Counted from the stretch's first letter, positions 35,556-45,294 are shown. The stretch: DNA of 64,000 nucleotides from a candidate division WOR-3 bacterium (GCA_024653355.1 JANLFQ010000002.1:186001-250000); one strand, 5' to 3'. Program-made: numbers and translations. The notes: generated by a model from the sequence alone, not told the origin.

Positions 35556-36038
35556 CTATGTTTGGCATAAAAGCTTTGTTACAAGCACTACCAGTAAAAT
35601 GATTGCTAATATCAATGTCCCTACTTGAAGCCAAACAAATATGGTACAAGATTCATTTGGAATATTTTTTTGCATTTCTTTGACCTTTTCTGAAATGTTA
35701 TCTTTATTAATTTCCTCCTTCACAATTCCTTCTACAATAGCGAATTTAGCGCGAGCCCATTTCTTAAAGTAGAAGTAGTCAATAAAAAATTGACCAATGC
35801 CAAAAATTAAAGAGAGGGTTAAAAATATAAAAGCGCATATTAAAATATGTTTATCGCAAACGCTGATTTTCTTGATGAAATCGCCGTTTCCGAAAACAAT
35901 TGCTAAAACCGAAAGGAAGGCGGCGTCAACGAGGATAAGTTGTCTGGTTAGTTCTCTAAAAACTTCATTTGTTTCTTTTCTATAGCTTTCAGCGTAATCC
36001 TCAAATTTTCTCTGTTGTTCTTTAAGATAATCACTCAT
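35556..36038 (-). CDS. Small membrane protein of unknown function
   Basis: 160 residues from the ATG at 36038, which sits 4 nt after the stop of the small upstream gene (36043-36237), so translation is probably coupled. An amphipathic, charged N-terminus (EQQRKFEDYAESYRKE) precedes three membrane helices (about 38-60, 66-95, 133-158). No family is recognised. A longer frame running over the upstream gene is rejected because the ribosome site and the start belong to the other frame. AT-rich, within a repeat-flanked cassette; possible effector of a defence pair. Confidence 0.5.
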   Translation of the reverse strand: MSDYLKEQQRKFEDYAESYRKETNEVFRELTRQLILVDAAFLSVLAIVFGNGDFIKKISVCDKHILICAFIFLTLSLIFGIGQFFIDYFYFKKWARAKFAIVEGIVKEEINKDNISEKVKEMQKNIPNESCTIFVWLQVGTLILAIILLVVLVTKLLCQT

Positions 36039-36042
36039 TATT

Positions 36043-36237
36043 TTACTTGCGGTCAGCCCTATTTGTTCCACCGCCTTGGTTGCTTTGCGAATCTGGTTTG
36101 TCACCCCCGGAGGTTCCTGTTGCATTCCCCGATGAATCGGGTTTATGATTCGGTGGCGGCGGGTCTGTATAAGTTGGATTTCCCAACCCCTTGTCCCTTT
36201 CTTCTGCTGTTTTTTTTGGGTTTTTGTCATCTATCAT
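36043..36237 (-). CDS. Small disordered, Pro/Gly/Asn-rich protein
   Basis: 64 residues after AGGAGGTAAGG at ideal spacing to the ATG. Composition is polar and low-complexity (PPPPNHKPDSSGNATG, QSNQGGGTNRADRK), so it is probably disordered. No homology is recognised. Forms a two-gene unit with the membrane protein immediately downstream. It may instead be an upstream cistron that mainly serves to couple translation. Confidence 0.4.
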   Translation of the reverse strand: MIDDKNPKKTAEERDKGLGNPTYTDPPPPNHKPDSSGNATGTSGGDKPDSQSNQGGGTNRADRK

Positions 36238-36257
36238 ATCCTTACCTCCTAAAACTT

Positions 36258-36314
36258 AATTTTTGTTCTTTGGTCATAGGCTCAATGTCCTGTTTGCTAT
36301 ATAATGCCTGCCGC
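36258..36314. repeat. 57-bp direct repeat, copy D2
   Basis: Partner of 35331-35387. It runs directly into the 134-bp repeat copy C, so the two scars abut. Confidence 0.8.
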
Positions 36315-36445
36315 CTATTATTCGTGGTCTTAGTTTAACCGCGGGGGCATTAGTCTGTCAACTTTGGAGCCGGTTTGCCGAGGACTTTTGCGACGATTTC
36401 GGACGCGGTGGTGTATTCCGGGTAGCGGGTGTAGACATAGCGAAG
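36311..36445. repeat. 135-bp att-like direct repeat, copy C (native 3' end)
   Basis: Covers the last 32 codons and the downstream flank of the intact Panacea-like gene. It repeats at 33093-33226 and in part at 31871-31958. Confidence 0.8.
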
Positions 36446-37120
36446 GAGCTGGGTTAAGGGGAGGGAGGCGAAGTTGGTTTTGACAATCTGTAAGCCGGGG
36501 AGGAGGTTTTTTTTCTGCCGGGAGGCGGTCTGGGCGAGAAGGCGGGCGATTTGTTTGCCCTGCGGGGTGAGGGTGAAGGCGAGGTTGACGGCGTCCAGGC
36601 GTTCGGTGGCGGTGATGCCGGAGTTGAGGGTGGCAAGGAAGGTTGCCAGGGCGCGGTCAAGGTTGATGATGGGCACACCTTCGGGGTCAAGGGGATGGGC
36701 GGTGATGATGCCGAGGTCGGTGAGGGTTTTAAGGTCGGTGTAGAGTTCGGGGCTGAATGGCCCGAGTTTGTAGGGGACAAAGCGGTAGGGGTTTTTTATG
36801 ACTGTGTCAAGGGCGAGTTCCTGGAAGGCGATGAAGAGGAGTTTGGTGATGCGGGTGATGCCGAGGATGGGTTCGCAGAGTTTGCCCGAGATGCCGCGCA
36901 GGTAGAGGAGGAGTAAAAGGATGTCTTTGCGGTCGGTAAGGCGGATGCTTGCGGGACGGGTTTTGAGCTGGGCAATGCGCCGGGAGTAGGTCCGGCGGTC
37001 TTTTTCGGTGAGTCTGGTCTGGAGTTTTTGCCAGAGGGGGCTGGGGTCAAGTCCGTTCAGGTAGTGTTCAATTTCCTGGCGGAGCTGGTTGAGGAGGAAT
37101 TGAATCTGTTTATCTTGCAT
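36350..37120 (-). CDS. Panacea/DUF4065-like (YwgA-type) protein
   Basis: 256 residues from an ATG 6 nt after GGAGGG. The middle carries the Panacea/SocA-like signature: GITRITKLLFIAFQE, then FVPYKLGPFSPELYTDL and LTDLGII. This domain is found in SocA/PanA antitoxins and YwgA-like proteins, where it binds partner proteins or DNA. The start overlaps the end of the ECF sigma gene by 11 bp. Its 3' end is the site where defence cargo has been inserted repeatedly. No separate toxin gene is adjacent; the sigma factor is the obvious partner. Confidence 0.7.
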   Translation of the reverse strand: MQDKQIQFLLNQLRQEIEHYLNGLDPSPLWQKLQTRLTEKDRRTYSRRIAQLKTRPASIRLTDRKDILLLLLYLRGISGKLCEPILGITRITKLLFIAFQELALDTVIKNPYRFVPYKLGPFSPELYTDLKTLTDLGIITAHPLDPEGVPIINLDRALATFLATLNSGITATERLDAVNLAFTLTPQGKQIARLLAQTASRQKKNLLPGLQIVKTNFASLPLTQLLRYVYTRYPEYTTASEIVAKVLGKPAPKLTD

Positions 37121-37697
37121 ATTTTTCCCTCCGGATGCGGCGCTGGCGCATCTTTTGTAGTTTTTTGATGCCGCGGTTGAGGCGCATCGCCGCGGCGTTT
37201 TCCGGGATGCCGAGGGCACGGGCAACTTCGGGGAGTTTTAAGCCGAGGATATGGCGCAGGGTGATTGCCTCGCGCTGGGTCCGGGGCAACTGGTTGAGGT
37301 CGTGGTAGAGGTGTTTGAGTTCTGCGGCGGTTTCAAAGCGGGTTTCAAGGGGCGGGGTGGCGAGTTTGTGTTCCGGGCAGGTTTCCAGCGGTAGGGTGGG
37401 CAGGCGGCGTTTGTGTGCGCGGTGGTGTTTGCGGATGCGGTTTAAGGCAACCCGGTAAACATAGGTGGACAGTTTTGCCTCACCGCGGAACTTTTTTATG
37501 CCCCGGGCAAGGTCTTCAAAGGTTTCAATCGCACAGTCTTCGGCTTCCGCGGTGTCGGCGATGTGGGATAAAGCAAGCGCCATTACCGGTCGCCAGAAGG
37601 TGTGGAACAGTTTTTCAAAGGCACCGGGCTTTTCCGCTTTGAGTTCCTGGACGAGTTGGGCATGTTCATCGGGCACCGGTAGAGGATATTGTGCCAT
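37110..37697 (-). CDS. ECF-type RNA polymerase sigma factor
   Basis: 195 residues. Region 2 (about 20-90, with AEDCAIETFEDLARGIKKF and TYVYRVALNRIRKHHRAHK) and region 4 (about 130-185, LPRTQREAITLRHILGLKL then VARALGIPENAAAMRLNRG) are clear. It directs RNA polymerase to special promoters. It overlaps the Panacea-like gene at its 3' end and follows the 118-residue protein gene by 9 bp. These three genes form one operon. A classical membrane anti-sigma factor is missing; one of the two neighbours may take that role. Confidence 0.9.
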   Translation of the reverse strand: MAQYPLPVPDEHAQLVQELKAEKPGAFEKLFHTFWRPVMALALSHIADTAEAEDCAIETFEDLARGIKKFRGEAKLSTYVYRVALNRIRKHHRAHKRRLPTLPLETCPEHKLATPPLETRFETAAELKHLYHDLNQLPRTQREAITLRHILGLKLPEVARALGIPENAAAMRLNRGIKKLQKMRQRRIRREKYAR

Positions 37698-37706
37698 TTG
37701 GTGTCG

Positions 37707-38063
37707 TCAAGGTAAGAGGGCACGGACATTATGTTCTATCTGTTCGAGGACGGTTTCGTTTAAGCCCTGTTTTGCCCAGTACTGGCGCAGAATTTGGATT
37801 TGCCGGTCGCCGGTTTTGCCGGAGTAGCGCCGGGCGGTTGCCCAGACTTTTCTGCCGTAGGTGAGGTAGTGGACAAGAAATAGGGAGGGGACATTTTGTT
37901 CGGCGAGGACGGTTCTTACCTTCTGGTCAACAAGGGCAATCCGGCTCTGGGCAATCGCATAGTTGTCTATCATCTGTTTTATCGTTTCGCTGGGCAGGAC
38001 CCCTGCCATATTGCGGACGACTTTTCTTCGGTAGCGTTCAATTGCGTCTTTTGTTTTGCGCAT
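37707..38063 (-). CDS. Small basic helical protein of unknown function, first gene of the sigma operon
   Basis: 118 residues after AGGAGAAAC. Mostly helical, basic and without a membrane segment or known domain (RKTKDAIERYRRKVV, QKVRTVLAEQN). Its position, 9 bp before the ECF sigma gene, suggests a role in sigma control or DNA binding, by context only. Confidence 0.6.
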   Translation of the reverse strand: MRKTKDAIERYRRKVVRNMAGVLPSETIKQMIDNYAIAQSRIALVDQKVRTVLAEQNVPSLFLVHYLTYGRKVWATARRYSGKTGDRQIQILRQYWAKQGLNETVLEQIEHNVRALLP

Positions 38064-38279
38064 CGGTTTCTCCTTTCTTTTTTCGACCTTTTAGAGCCAC
38101 TTTTTTTAAAAAATTAACGCGGTTTTTTTGGGTCTTATCGGTCTTTGGGTTGTAAGTTTCTTGTTTGTTTGTGGTTATGGAGTTGAGTTCTGGGACGGGA
38201 AGGGTATCGGGAACGGAGGAGGGGATTGTTTCGGGGGTTGTTTGACAGGTGGGTCTGGTGGTTATATAATATCGGACAA
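38064..38279. other. Intergenic region upstream of tRNA-Val
   Basis: AT-rich with T- and G-runs and no gene. It holds the upstream leader of the minus-strand 37707-38063 gene and, at its right end, the tRNA promoter. Confidence 0.5.
38242..38270 (+). promoter_or_regulatory. tRNA-Val promoter
   Basis: Consensus TTGACA, 17-nt spacer, TATAAT, ending 9 nt before the tRNA. Confidence 0.8.
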
Positions 38280-38353
38280 GGGCGATTAGCTCAGTTGGCG
38301 AGAGCGCCTCCCTTACAAGGAGGAGGTCACCTGTTCAATTCAGGTATCGCCCA
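38280..38353 (+). tRNA. tRNA-Val (anticodon UAC)
   Basis: 74-nt cloverleaf: 7-bp acceptor stem GGGCGAT/ATCGCCC, D arm, anticodon stem CCTCC/GGAGG around loop CTTACAA giving UAC, T arm ACCTG/CAGGT with TTCAATT loop. The CCA end is not encoded, so it must be added by the CCA-adding enzyme. Confidence 0.95.
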
Positions 38354-38497
38354 TTGGGGGTTTTAGGGTCGCTTGTTTGTGAATCTCCTGTCCGTGTTGT
38401 GATGTCTAATAGTATCAGGGGGTAGGGATGGGAAGTGGTGGTTTTGATAAGTTACATATTTTCAATGTGAAGCGGTATTATAAAAAGGAGGAACAGT

Positions 38498-38791
38498 ATG
38501 AAGATTAAACCCTTACAGGACCGCATCCTTGTGGAGCGGGTTGAAGAAGAGGTTAAGAAGGGCGGTATCATAATTCCGGATACCGCAAAGGAGAAGCCGC
38601 AACAGGGTAAGGTGATTGCGGTTGGACCGGGCAGGATTGATGAGAAGGGGAACCGGATTCCGATGGAGGTGAAGAAGGGCGACTACATCCTGTTCGGGAA
38701 GTACTCCGGTAATGAGATTCGGATTGACGACAATGAGTATCTGATTATGCGCGAGGACGATGTCCTGGCGATTATTGAAAAGGAAAAATAA
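38498..38791 (+). CDS. groES: Co-chaperonin GroES
   Basis: 97 residues. Starts [18 protein letters not shown], mobile loop near residues 20-32, roof [12 protein letters not shown]. Forms the heptameric lid of the GroEL chamber. The AAGGAGG site is good. Upstream is a modest promoter candidate (TTACAT, 18 nt, TATTAT); no CIRCE (TTAGCACTC) element is present, so HrcA control is not supported. groEL follows after 16 bp. Confidence 0.97.
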   Translation: MKIKPLQDRILVERVEEEVKKGGIIIPDTAKEKPQQGKVIAVGPGRIDEKGNRIPMEVKKGDYILFGKYSGNEIRIDDNEYLIMREDDVLAIIEKEK

Positions 38792-38807
38792 AGCGGAGGT
38801 ATGAAAA

Positions 38808-40454
38808 ATGGCAGCAAAGGATTTACGGTTTGAAGAAGAGGCAAGACGCGCAATTTTGCGCGGTGCCGAGAAACTGGCTCATGCGGTCAAGGTTACCCTT
38901 GGTCCGCGGGGGCACAATGTTTTGATTGAGAAGAAGTGGGGCGCGCCCACCGTGACCAAGGACGGTGTCACGGTTGCCAAGGAGATTGAACTGGAAGACA
39001 AGTTTGAGAATATGGGCGCGCAGATGATTAAGGAGGTGGCGTCGAAGACCTCGGATGTGGCGGGTGATGGCACGACTACGGCAACGGTGCTGGCAGAGGC
39101 AATCTATCGTGAGGGTTTGAAGAATGTGACCGCGGGTGCGAATTCGATGGCGTTGAAGCGGGGTATTGACAAGGCGGTTGAGGCGGCGGTTGCGGAACTG
39201 AAGCGGATTTCGAAGAAAGCCTCGGGCCGGGAGGAGATTGAACGGGTGGCGACGATTTCGGCAAACAACGATAAGGAAATCGGGAAGTTGATTGCCGATG
39301 CGATGGAGAAAGTTGGCAAAGAGGGCGTGATTACGGTGGAAGAGGCGAAGTCGGTTGAGACGACGCTTGAGGTGGTGGAGGGTATGCAGTTTGACCGTGG
39401 CTACCTTTCACCTTACTTTGCCCTTGAGCCCGGGACAACTTCGCCCCAGAATCAGAAGATGGAGGCGATTCTTGAGGATGCGTTTGTCCTTTTGTATGAG
39501 AAGAAGATATCTTCAATGCGCGACCTTTTGCCGATTCTTGAGAAGGTGGCGCAGCGGGGCAAGCCCATCCTCGTGATTGCCGAAGAGGTTGAGGGCGAGG
39601 CGCTTGCCGGTCTGGTGGTGAACCACATCAAGGGCACCCTGCGGTGCTGTGCGGTGAAGGCACCGGGCTATGGCGACCGGCGCCGGGCGATGCTGGAGGA
39701 TATCGCGGTCCTGACCGGAGGGCGGTTGATTTCTGAGGATTTGGGTATCAAACTGGAGAACATCCAGATTTCGGACCTCGGCATTGCCAAGCGGGTGGTG
39801 ATTGACAAGGAGAATACGACGATTGTTGAGGGTGCGGGCAAGAAGGCGGACATCCAGGCGCGCATCGAGCAGATTCGCAAGCAGATTGAGGAGACGAAGT
39901 CGGACTACGACCGGGAGAAGTTGCAGGAGCGGCTGGCGAAGCTTGCCGGCGGCGTTGCGGTCATCAATGTTGGTGCGGCAACTGAGGTGGAGATGAAGGC
40001 GAAGAAGGCGCTGGTTGAGGATGCGCTCCATGCGACCCGGGCGGCGGTTGAAGAGGGCGTGGTGCCAGGCGGCGGTGTGGCGCTCGTGCGCTGCATTCCG
40101 GCGGTGGAGAAACTGAAACTGGAAGGCGACGAGTTGATTGGCGCAAACATTGTCAAGCGGGCGCTCGAGGAGCCAATCCGGCAGCTGGCGCAGAACGCCG
40201 GGGTTGACGGCTCAATCGTGTTCAATCGGGTCAAAGAGGAGAAGGCGAACTTCGGGTTCAACTGTGAGACCCTGGAGTATGGCGATATGTTTGAGATGGG
40301 TATCATTGACCCGACGAAGGTGACCCGGGTGGCGCTGCAGAATGCGGCGAGCGTTGCCGGGTTGATGATTACGACCGAGTGCGCCATCGCCGAGTTGCCC
40401 GAGAAGGAGAAGGCACCACCGATGCCAGGCGGTGGCTACGGCGGTGAGTACTAA
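38808..40454 (+). CDS. groEL: Chaperonin GroEL
   Basis: 548 residues. Apical, intermediate and equatorial domains in the normal order, with [11 protein letters not shown] for ATP binding and [14 protein letters not shown]. The C-terminus is [12 protein letters not shown] instead of the usual GGM repeats. Tetradecameric folding chamber with GroES. Operon with groES, ribosome site GGAGG, hairpin after the stop. Confidence 0.98.
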   Translation: MAAKDLRFEEEARRAILRGAEKLAHAVKVTLGPRGHNVLIEKKWGAPTVTKDGVTVAKEIELEDKFENMGAQMIKEVASKTSDVAGDGTTTATVLAEAIYREGLKNVTAGANSMALKRGIDKAVEAAVAELKRISKKASGREEIERVATISANNDKEIGKLIADAMEKVGKEGVITVEEAKSVETTLEVVEGMQFDRGYLSPYFALEPGTTSPQNQKMEAILEDAFVLLYEKKISSMRDLLPILEKVAQRGKPILVIAEEVEGEALAGLVVNHIKGTLRCCAVKAPGYGDRRRAMLEDIAVLTGGRLISEDLGIKLENIQISDLGIAKRVVIDKENTTIVEGAGKKADIQARIEQIRKQIEETKSDYDREKLQERLAKLAGGVAVINVGAATEVEMKAKKALVEDALHATRAAVEEGVVPGGGVALVRCIPAVEKLKLEGDELIGANIVKRALEEPIRQLAQNAGVDGSIVFNRVKEEKANFGFNCETLEYGDMFEMGIIDPTKVTRVALQNAASVAGLMITTECAIAELPEKEKAPPMPGGGYGGEY

Positions 40455-40466
40455 TTAGGCGGTAAC

Positions 40467-40490
40467 GGGGGCGGGAGGTTTCCCGCCCCC
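40467..40490. terminator. GC hairpin after groEL, no U-tract
   Basis: 10-bp perfect stem GGGGGCGGGA/TCCCGCCCCC with loop GGTT, then AAACCG. The FmdB gene begins 17 bp later. Confidence 0.5.
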
Positions 40491-40506
40491 AAACCGAAAG
40501 CAAACT

Positions 40507-40767
40507 ATGCCAACTTACGAATACCGATGCCGCAAGTGCGGACATAAGTTCAGTCAGTTTCAGAAAATCACCGAGCCGGCATTAAAAAACTGTCCGAAGT
40601 GTCAAGGGAGAAATTGCGTTGAACGGCTGATTTCCGGCGGCAGTGGCTTGATTTTTAAGGGCTCGGGGTTTTACATTACGGACTATAAAAATAAGAGTTC
40701 TGCCGGAGAAAAGAAGCCGGAAAAGGGTGGCGAGAAGAAGTCGGGGACAGGCGACAACACCCCTTAA
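40507..40767 (+). CDS. FmdB-family zinc-ribbon protein
   Basis: 86 residues. Two CxxC pairs: CRKCG (C8 and C11) and CPKC (C29 and C32), within the MPTYEYRC family N-terminus. After a short glycine-rich stretch and FKGSGFYITDY, the tail is Lys/Glu-rich and disordered. Putative regulatory protein, small and cytoplasmic; function unknown in most bacteria. May be co-transcribed with groESL through a leaky hairpin. Confidence 0.88.
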   Translation: MPTYEYRCRKCGHKFSQFQKITEPALKNCPKCQGRNCVERLISGGSGLIFKGSGFYITDYKNKSSAGEKKPEKGGEKKSGTGDNTP

Positions 40768-40855
40768 AAGTTCCTGTTTAACAATTTCGGCGGCAGATAA
40801 TTAAGTCATTGATATTTTGAAGGTTAGTTGATTAAAAATTATTTAAAATAGTTGC

Positions 40856-40883
40856 TTGACAAGAGAGAAATTTTGTGTATCTT
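40856..40883 (+). promoter_or_regulatory. 16S rRNA promoter
   Basis: TTGACA, 16-nt spacer, TATCTT, about 90 nt upstream of the mature 16S. A boxA-like antitermination element GCTCTTTGATA lies at 40901-40911. Confidence 0.65.
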
Positions 40884-40914
40884 TTAATTACAGAGGTATC
40901 GCTCTTTGATAATT

Positions 40915-40945
40915 CGGATGTAACCCAAGCGTGCTCGGGTTGTGC
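40915..40945 (+). promoter_or_regulatory. Left arm of the 16S processing stem
   Basis: CGGATGTAACCC followed by AAGCGTGCTCGGGTTGTGC pairs, with two small interruptions, with 42517-42550 downstream of 16S. It is the expected RNase III substrate bringing the two ends together. Confidence 0.75.
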
Positions 40946-40971
40946 TATGTGAAAAATTCCTTCTAAGCTTT

Positions 40972-42506
<1,535 letters not shown>

Positions 42507-42516
42507 TACGAGTTTC

Positions 42517-42550
42517 GCGCAACCCGAGCACGCTTTAAGTGTTACATCCG
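42517..42550 (+). promoter_or_regulatory. Right arm of the 16S processing stem
   Basis: Complement of 40915-40945 (see there). Confidence 0.75.
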
Positions 42551-42569
42551 CAAACTGTGAGAAAGAAAC

Positions 42570-42599
42570 GAAGGCGTTGGGGTGACGCCTTCTTTTTTT
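42570..42599 (+). terminator. Intrinsic terminator of the 16S transcript
   Basis: Stem GAAGGCGT/ACGCCTTC with 7-nt loop, then seven T. Confidence 0.85.
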
Positions 42600-42633
42600 G
42601 TCAATAGGAGCAGTTGGCGGGGCGAATGGTATT

Positions 42634-43287
42634 TTAATTTCTGATGAACAACAAAAAGTGCCGTTCGATTTCAGAAAAGGGAAGGGTTATTATTGCCGGA
42701 TTTTTCAGTTGAAGGTTGTAACGGTTGATGACTTTTTTCTTTTTTTCTATCTCAGCCTGCCAGTTCCCGGTTTTGTAGAGGACAATTGCGCCGCCCGGTT
42801 TTAGGTGCGGGGCGGCGTAGTGAAGCGTCTTTTCCAGTGGTGCGGTGAGGCGGCTGAGAATTACATCGCAGTTGAGCGGCGGCACCGTTTCTGCCCGTTC
42901 GCAGTAGATTGAGCAGTTTTTCAGATTGAGTTCTTTTACCGCTATTTCAAGGAACCGGCACTTTTTTTTGATTGACTCAATGAGGATGAATGCGGTGTCG
43001 GGTCGGATTAGCGCCAGGGGTATTCCAGGAAAACCGGCACCACTACCCAAATCACAGCAGCGGGCATTTTGCGGGATAAAGGAGTGGGCAGCGAGGGAGT
43101 CGATGATGTGGTAGGTGAAAATCCGGTGGGTGTCCTGGCGCGAGACGAGGTTGATTTTCTGGTTGTACTCTCTGATGAGTTGGGCGTAGCGGCAGAGTTG
43201 ACCGTAGGTTTCCGGAGTTATATTTAAGCCGATAGTTTGGGCGGCACGGGCAAATTCGGTAAATTCCGGGTCGTGCCCTACTGGCAC
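42634..43287 (-). CDS. rsmG: 16S rRNA (guanine-527-N7) methyltransferase
   Basis: 217 residues. AdoMet motif CDLGSGAGFPGIPLAL and the family sequence INLVSRQD are clear. Methylates G527 of 16S rRNA. GTG start; overlaps the end of the YhaM-like gene by 10 bp, so translation is coupled. Last gene of porV-yhaM-rsmG. Usual association is with gidA and parA; here it is isolated. Confidence 0.92.
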   Translation of the reverse strand: MPVGHDPEFTEFARAAQTIGLNITPETYGQLCRYAQLIREYNQKINLVSRQDTHRIFTYHIIDSLAAHSFIPQNARCCDLGSGAGFPGIPLALIRPDTAFILIESIKKKCRFLEIAVKELNLKNCSIYCERAETVPPLNCDVILSRLTAPLEKTLHYAAPHLKPGGAIVLYKTGNWQAEIEKKKKVINRYNLQLKNPAIITLPFSEIERHFLLFIRN

Positions 43288-44243
43288 GGGTCGTTCTCAG
43301 GCTGGTCTTTGATGTAGATGTCGGTGTCGAGGAAGTCGTTGAAGTCGGTCCAGCGCACCCCTTTGTTTTTCTCCATCGCGGCGCGGAAGATGGCGAGGCG
43401 GGAGTCGAGGTAGTCAAGGAAGAATACGATGAACGCCTCGGGAAATTTGGGCGTTTTGGGCGAGCCGTACTCGTTTTCGCCGTGGTGGGCTAATATCATA
43501 TGCAGGACCATCTGGCGCAGTTCTTCGGGGAATTCGGGGATGGAGTTGATTTTTTCTAAGACCATCTGGTAGCCGAGCACAATGTGACCCAAAAGTTTGC
43601 CTTCATCGGTGTGTTCAATTACCAGGTCGTAGGAGTATTCGCGGATTTTGCCGACATCGTGGAGGATGGCGCCGGTGCGGATGAGGTCTTTGTCCAGTTC
43701 TGGATAGGTGGCACAGAGCGCATCAATCTGCCGGCACATCAAGACAGTGTGCTCTAAGAGGCCACCGAGGTAGGCGTGATGGACACGCACCGCCGCCGGT
43801 GCGAGGGTAAACTGTTCGGTGAATTTCGGGTCGTCGAAGAAGGCGTTGAGGAGTTTACGCAGAAACGGGTTTTGGATGGCGTTGATCTGGGTTTTCAGTT
43901 CTTTTAGGAGTTCGGTGCGGTTGAACCGGGTGACGGCGATGAAGTCGCCCCGTGACACCTGGCTCGGGTCAACAGGAAACAAGCCGGTCACGGTAACCTG
44001 AACCCTGCCCTGGTAGTCGGCGGCTTTACCCTGGATATGGCAGAAGCCGCCCGTGCCGATGTAGGTCAAGCCGTCTTCGATGTTGTCCCACATTATCGCC
44101 GAAAGGGCACCGGTGCGGTCGCGCAGTTCAAAGGTGATGAATCTGCCCCCATCGCGGCGGTCTTTGATGTCGAGCCGGGCGCAGAAGAACACATCGTTGA
44201 CCAGCGTACCGGGCTTTAAATCTTTGACAAACTGGCGTTTCAT
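43278..44243 (-). CDS. YhaM-type 3'-5' exoribonuclease (OB fold plus HD domain)
   Basis: 321 residues. N-terminal OB-fold (about 15-105) and C-terminal HD domain (about 160-290) with HAYLGGLLEHT and ILHDVGK. It is the standard two-domain YhaM layout, which degrades single-stranded RNA or DNA from the 3' end. Starts 11 bp after the stop of the porV gene. Confidence 0.9.
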   Translation of the reverse strand: MKRQFVKDLKPGTLVNDVFFCARLDIKDRRDGGRFITFELRDRTGALSAIMWDNIEDGLTYIGTGGFCHIQGKAADYQGRVQVTVTGLFPVDPSQVSRGDFIAVTRFNRTELLKELKTQINAIQNPFLRKLLNAFFDDPKFTEQFTLAPAAVRVHHAYLGGLLEHTVLMCRQIDALCATYPELDKDLIRTGAILHDVGKIREYSYDLVIEHTDEGKLLGHIVLGYQMVLEKINSIPEFPEELRQMVLHMILAHHGENEYGSPKTPKFPEAFIVFFLDYLDSRLAIFRAAMEKNKGVRWTDFNDFLDTDIYIKDQPENDPCQ

Positions 44244-44254
44244 TGTCCCGGAAT

Positions 44255-45148
44255 TTATAAGGTGAAGCCGAAGGAGATGCGGTGCGCGGCGCCGAGCACG
44301 ACCATCGGCACAAAGGTGTAGTCCAGTTGGTAGCGGTTGTAGCGGATGCCGATGCCGGCGGCAAATCCGGCAAGAGGGTCGGCACCAGAACCTGACATCA
44401 AATCTGAGCCCAAAGAGTTGTAACCGGCACGCAGGGCAAGAAACTGGTTGACCCAGCCTTCGATACCGGCACGGATGTTGAAACGGTTGCCCTGGGGTTT
44501 GCTTAAATTGAGATTGAGGTTGAGACCAGGTGTTGGCTCGTAGCAGGCGCCCAGGCTGAATTCCAGCGGCATCGGGTCGCGCGTGCCAAAGGGTTTTATC
44601 TGGACACCGAGATTTCGGGCGCTGAAACCGAGCCGCAGCCCGGTGACCGGTGGTTCGTAAGTTGCACCGAGGTTGCCAACGAGACCAACCGAGAAGAAGG
44701 TGTCAATCGTGCCGTAGAGACCGGCAATACCGATACCGATTAAAAGGCCACCGGTGGGCTGGTAGGAACCGCTGAGGTTGAGCGATGTGAAGGAGGCGCC
44801 AAATGTCCCCAGTTCTTCGCCCTGTTCGTTGGTCTTCTTCATCGTGCCGGCGTTGAGGTAGAAGATGCCGACACCAACACCTTTGGTGTTGTCGAGCGGC
44901 TGGGTGTAGGCGGCAGAGCCAAGATGGATGCCGGCCGGGTAGTTGATGTAGGTAAATTGGGCACCGGTAAGGGCGCCGGTGGCTGCCGGGTTGTAATAGA
45001 AACCAAAGGCGCCATCAGGTTTTGCGGTAGTGGCACCGGCAAGCGCCGCCTCGCGGGCGGTGGGTGTAATGTGCAGAAAGTCAAAGCCGGTGGTGCCGGC
45101 GCCGGGGTCAATGGCGATAAGGGTCAGGGCAAGGACGATTGCGGTCAT
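44255..45148 (-). CDS. PorV/PorQ-family outer-membrane beta-barrel protein
   Basis: 297 residues. Very Gly-rich amphipathic strands from residue 30 to the C-terminus, ending in a Phe/Leu motif (RISFGFTL), typical of outer-membrane barrels. The early ARE-ALAGA segment (TPTAREAALAGAT) and FGFYYNPAA are diagnostic of UPF0164/PorV proteins. PorV is a T9SS shuttle component, matching the sorting-domain proteins in the window. N-terminal signal peptide is short. Promoter 6 nt upstream, no ribosome site. It diverges from acpP. Confidence 0.82.
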   Translation of the reverse strand: MTAIVLALTLIAIDPGAGTTGFDFLHITPTAREAALAGATTAKPDGAFGFYYNPAATGALTGAQFTYINYPAGIHLGSAAYTQPLDNTKGVGVGIFYLNAGTMKKTNEQGEELGTFGASFTSLNLSGSYQPTGGLLIGIGIAGLYGTIDTFFSVGLVGNLGATYEPPVTGLRLGFSARNLGVQIKPFGTRDPMPLEFSLGACYEPTPGLNLNLNLSKPQGNRFNIRAGIEGWVNQFLALRAGYNSLGSDLMSGSGADPLAGFAAGIGIRYNRYQLDYTFVPMVVLGAAHRISFGFTL

Positions 45149-45154
45149 AAGTTT

Positions 45155-45183
45155 ATTAAAGAGGAAATATTGTTTATTGTCAA
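45155..45183 (-). promoter_or_regulatory. Predicted leaderless promoter of porV
   Basis: TTGACA, 17-nt spacer, TTTAAT, 6 nt to the ATG at 45148. Confidence 0.5.
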
Positions 45184-45225
45184 GTTAAACACCGGGGCAA
45201 AGAGTCAAAGGCGTGCGGTGATTTC

Positions 45226-45254
45226 TTGACACAAGTTTATAAGATTGGTAAAGT
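45226..45254 (+). promoter_or_regulatory. Predicted promoter of acpP-fabF
   Basis: TTGACA, 17-nt spacer, TAAAGT, with a 40-nt leader holding AAGGAGG. It lies back-to-back with the porV promoter. Confidence 0.6.
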
Positions 45255-45294
45255 TAGTATATTGTTTTAAAAAATTTAACCTCAAGGAGGACAT

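Noticed and set aside
36039-36230. Longer version of the membrane protein starting at 36230
   Set aside because: The ribosome site AGGAGGTAAGG is placed for the other frame (ATG at 36237), and the extension has low-quality, basic composition.
38354-38497. CIRCE operator in front of groES
   Set aside because: No TTAGCACTC-N9-GAGTGCTAA or close variant; only a weak partial inverted repeat near 38452-38470.
39076-40387. Several antisense frames inside groEL
   Set aside because: They come from the codon bias of the GC-rich gene and have no own signals.
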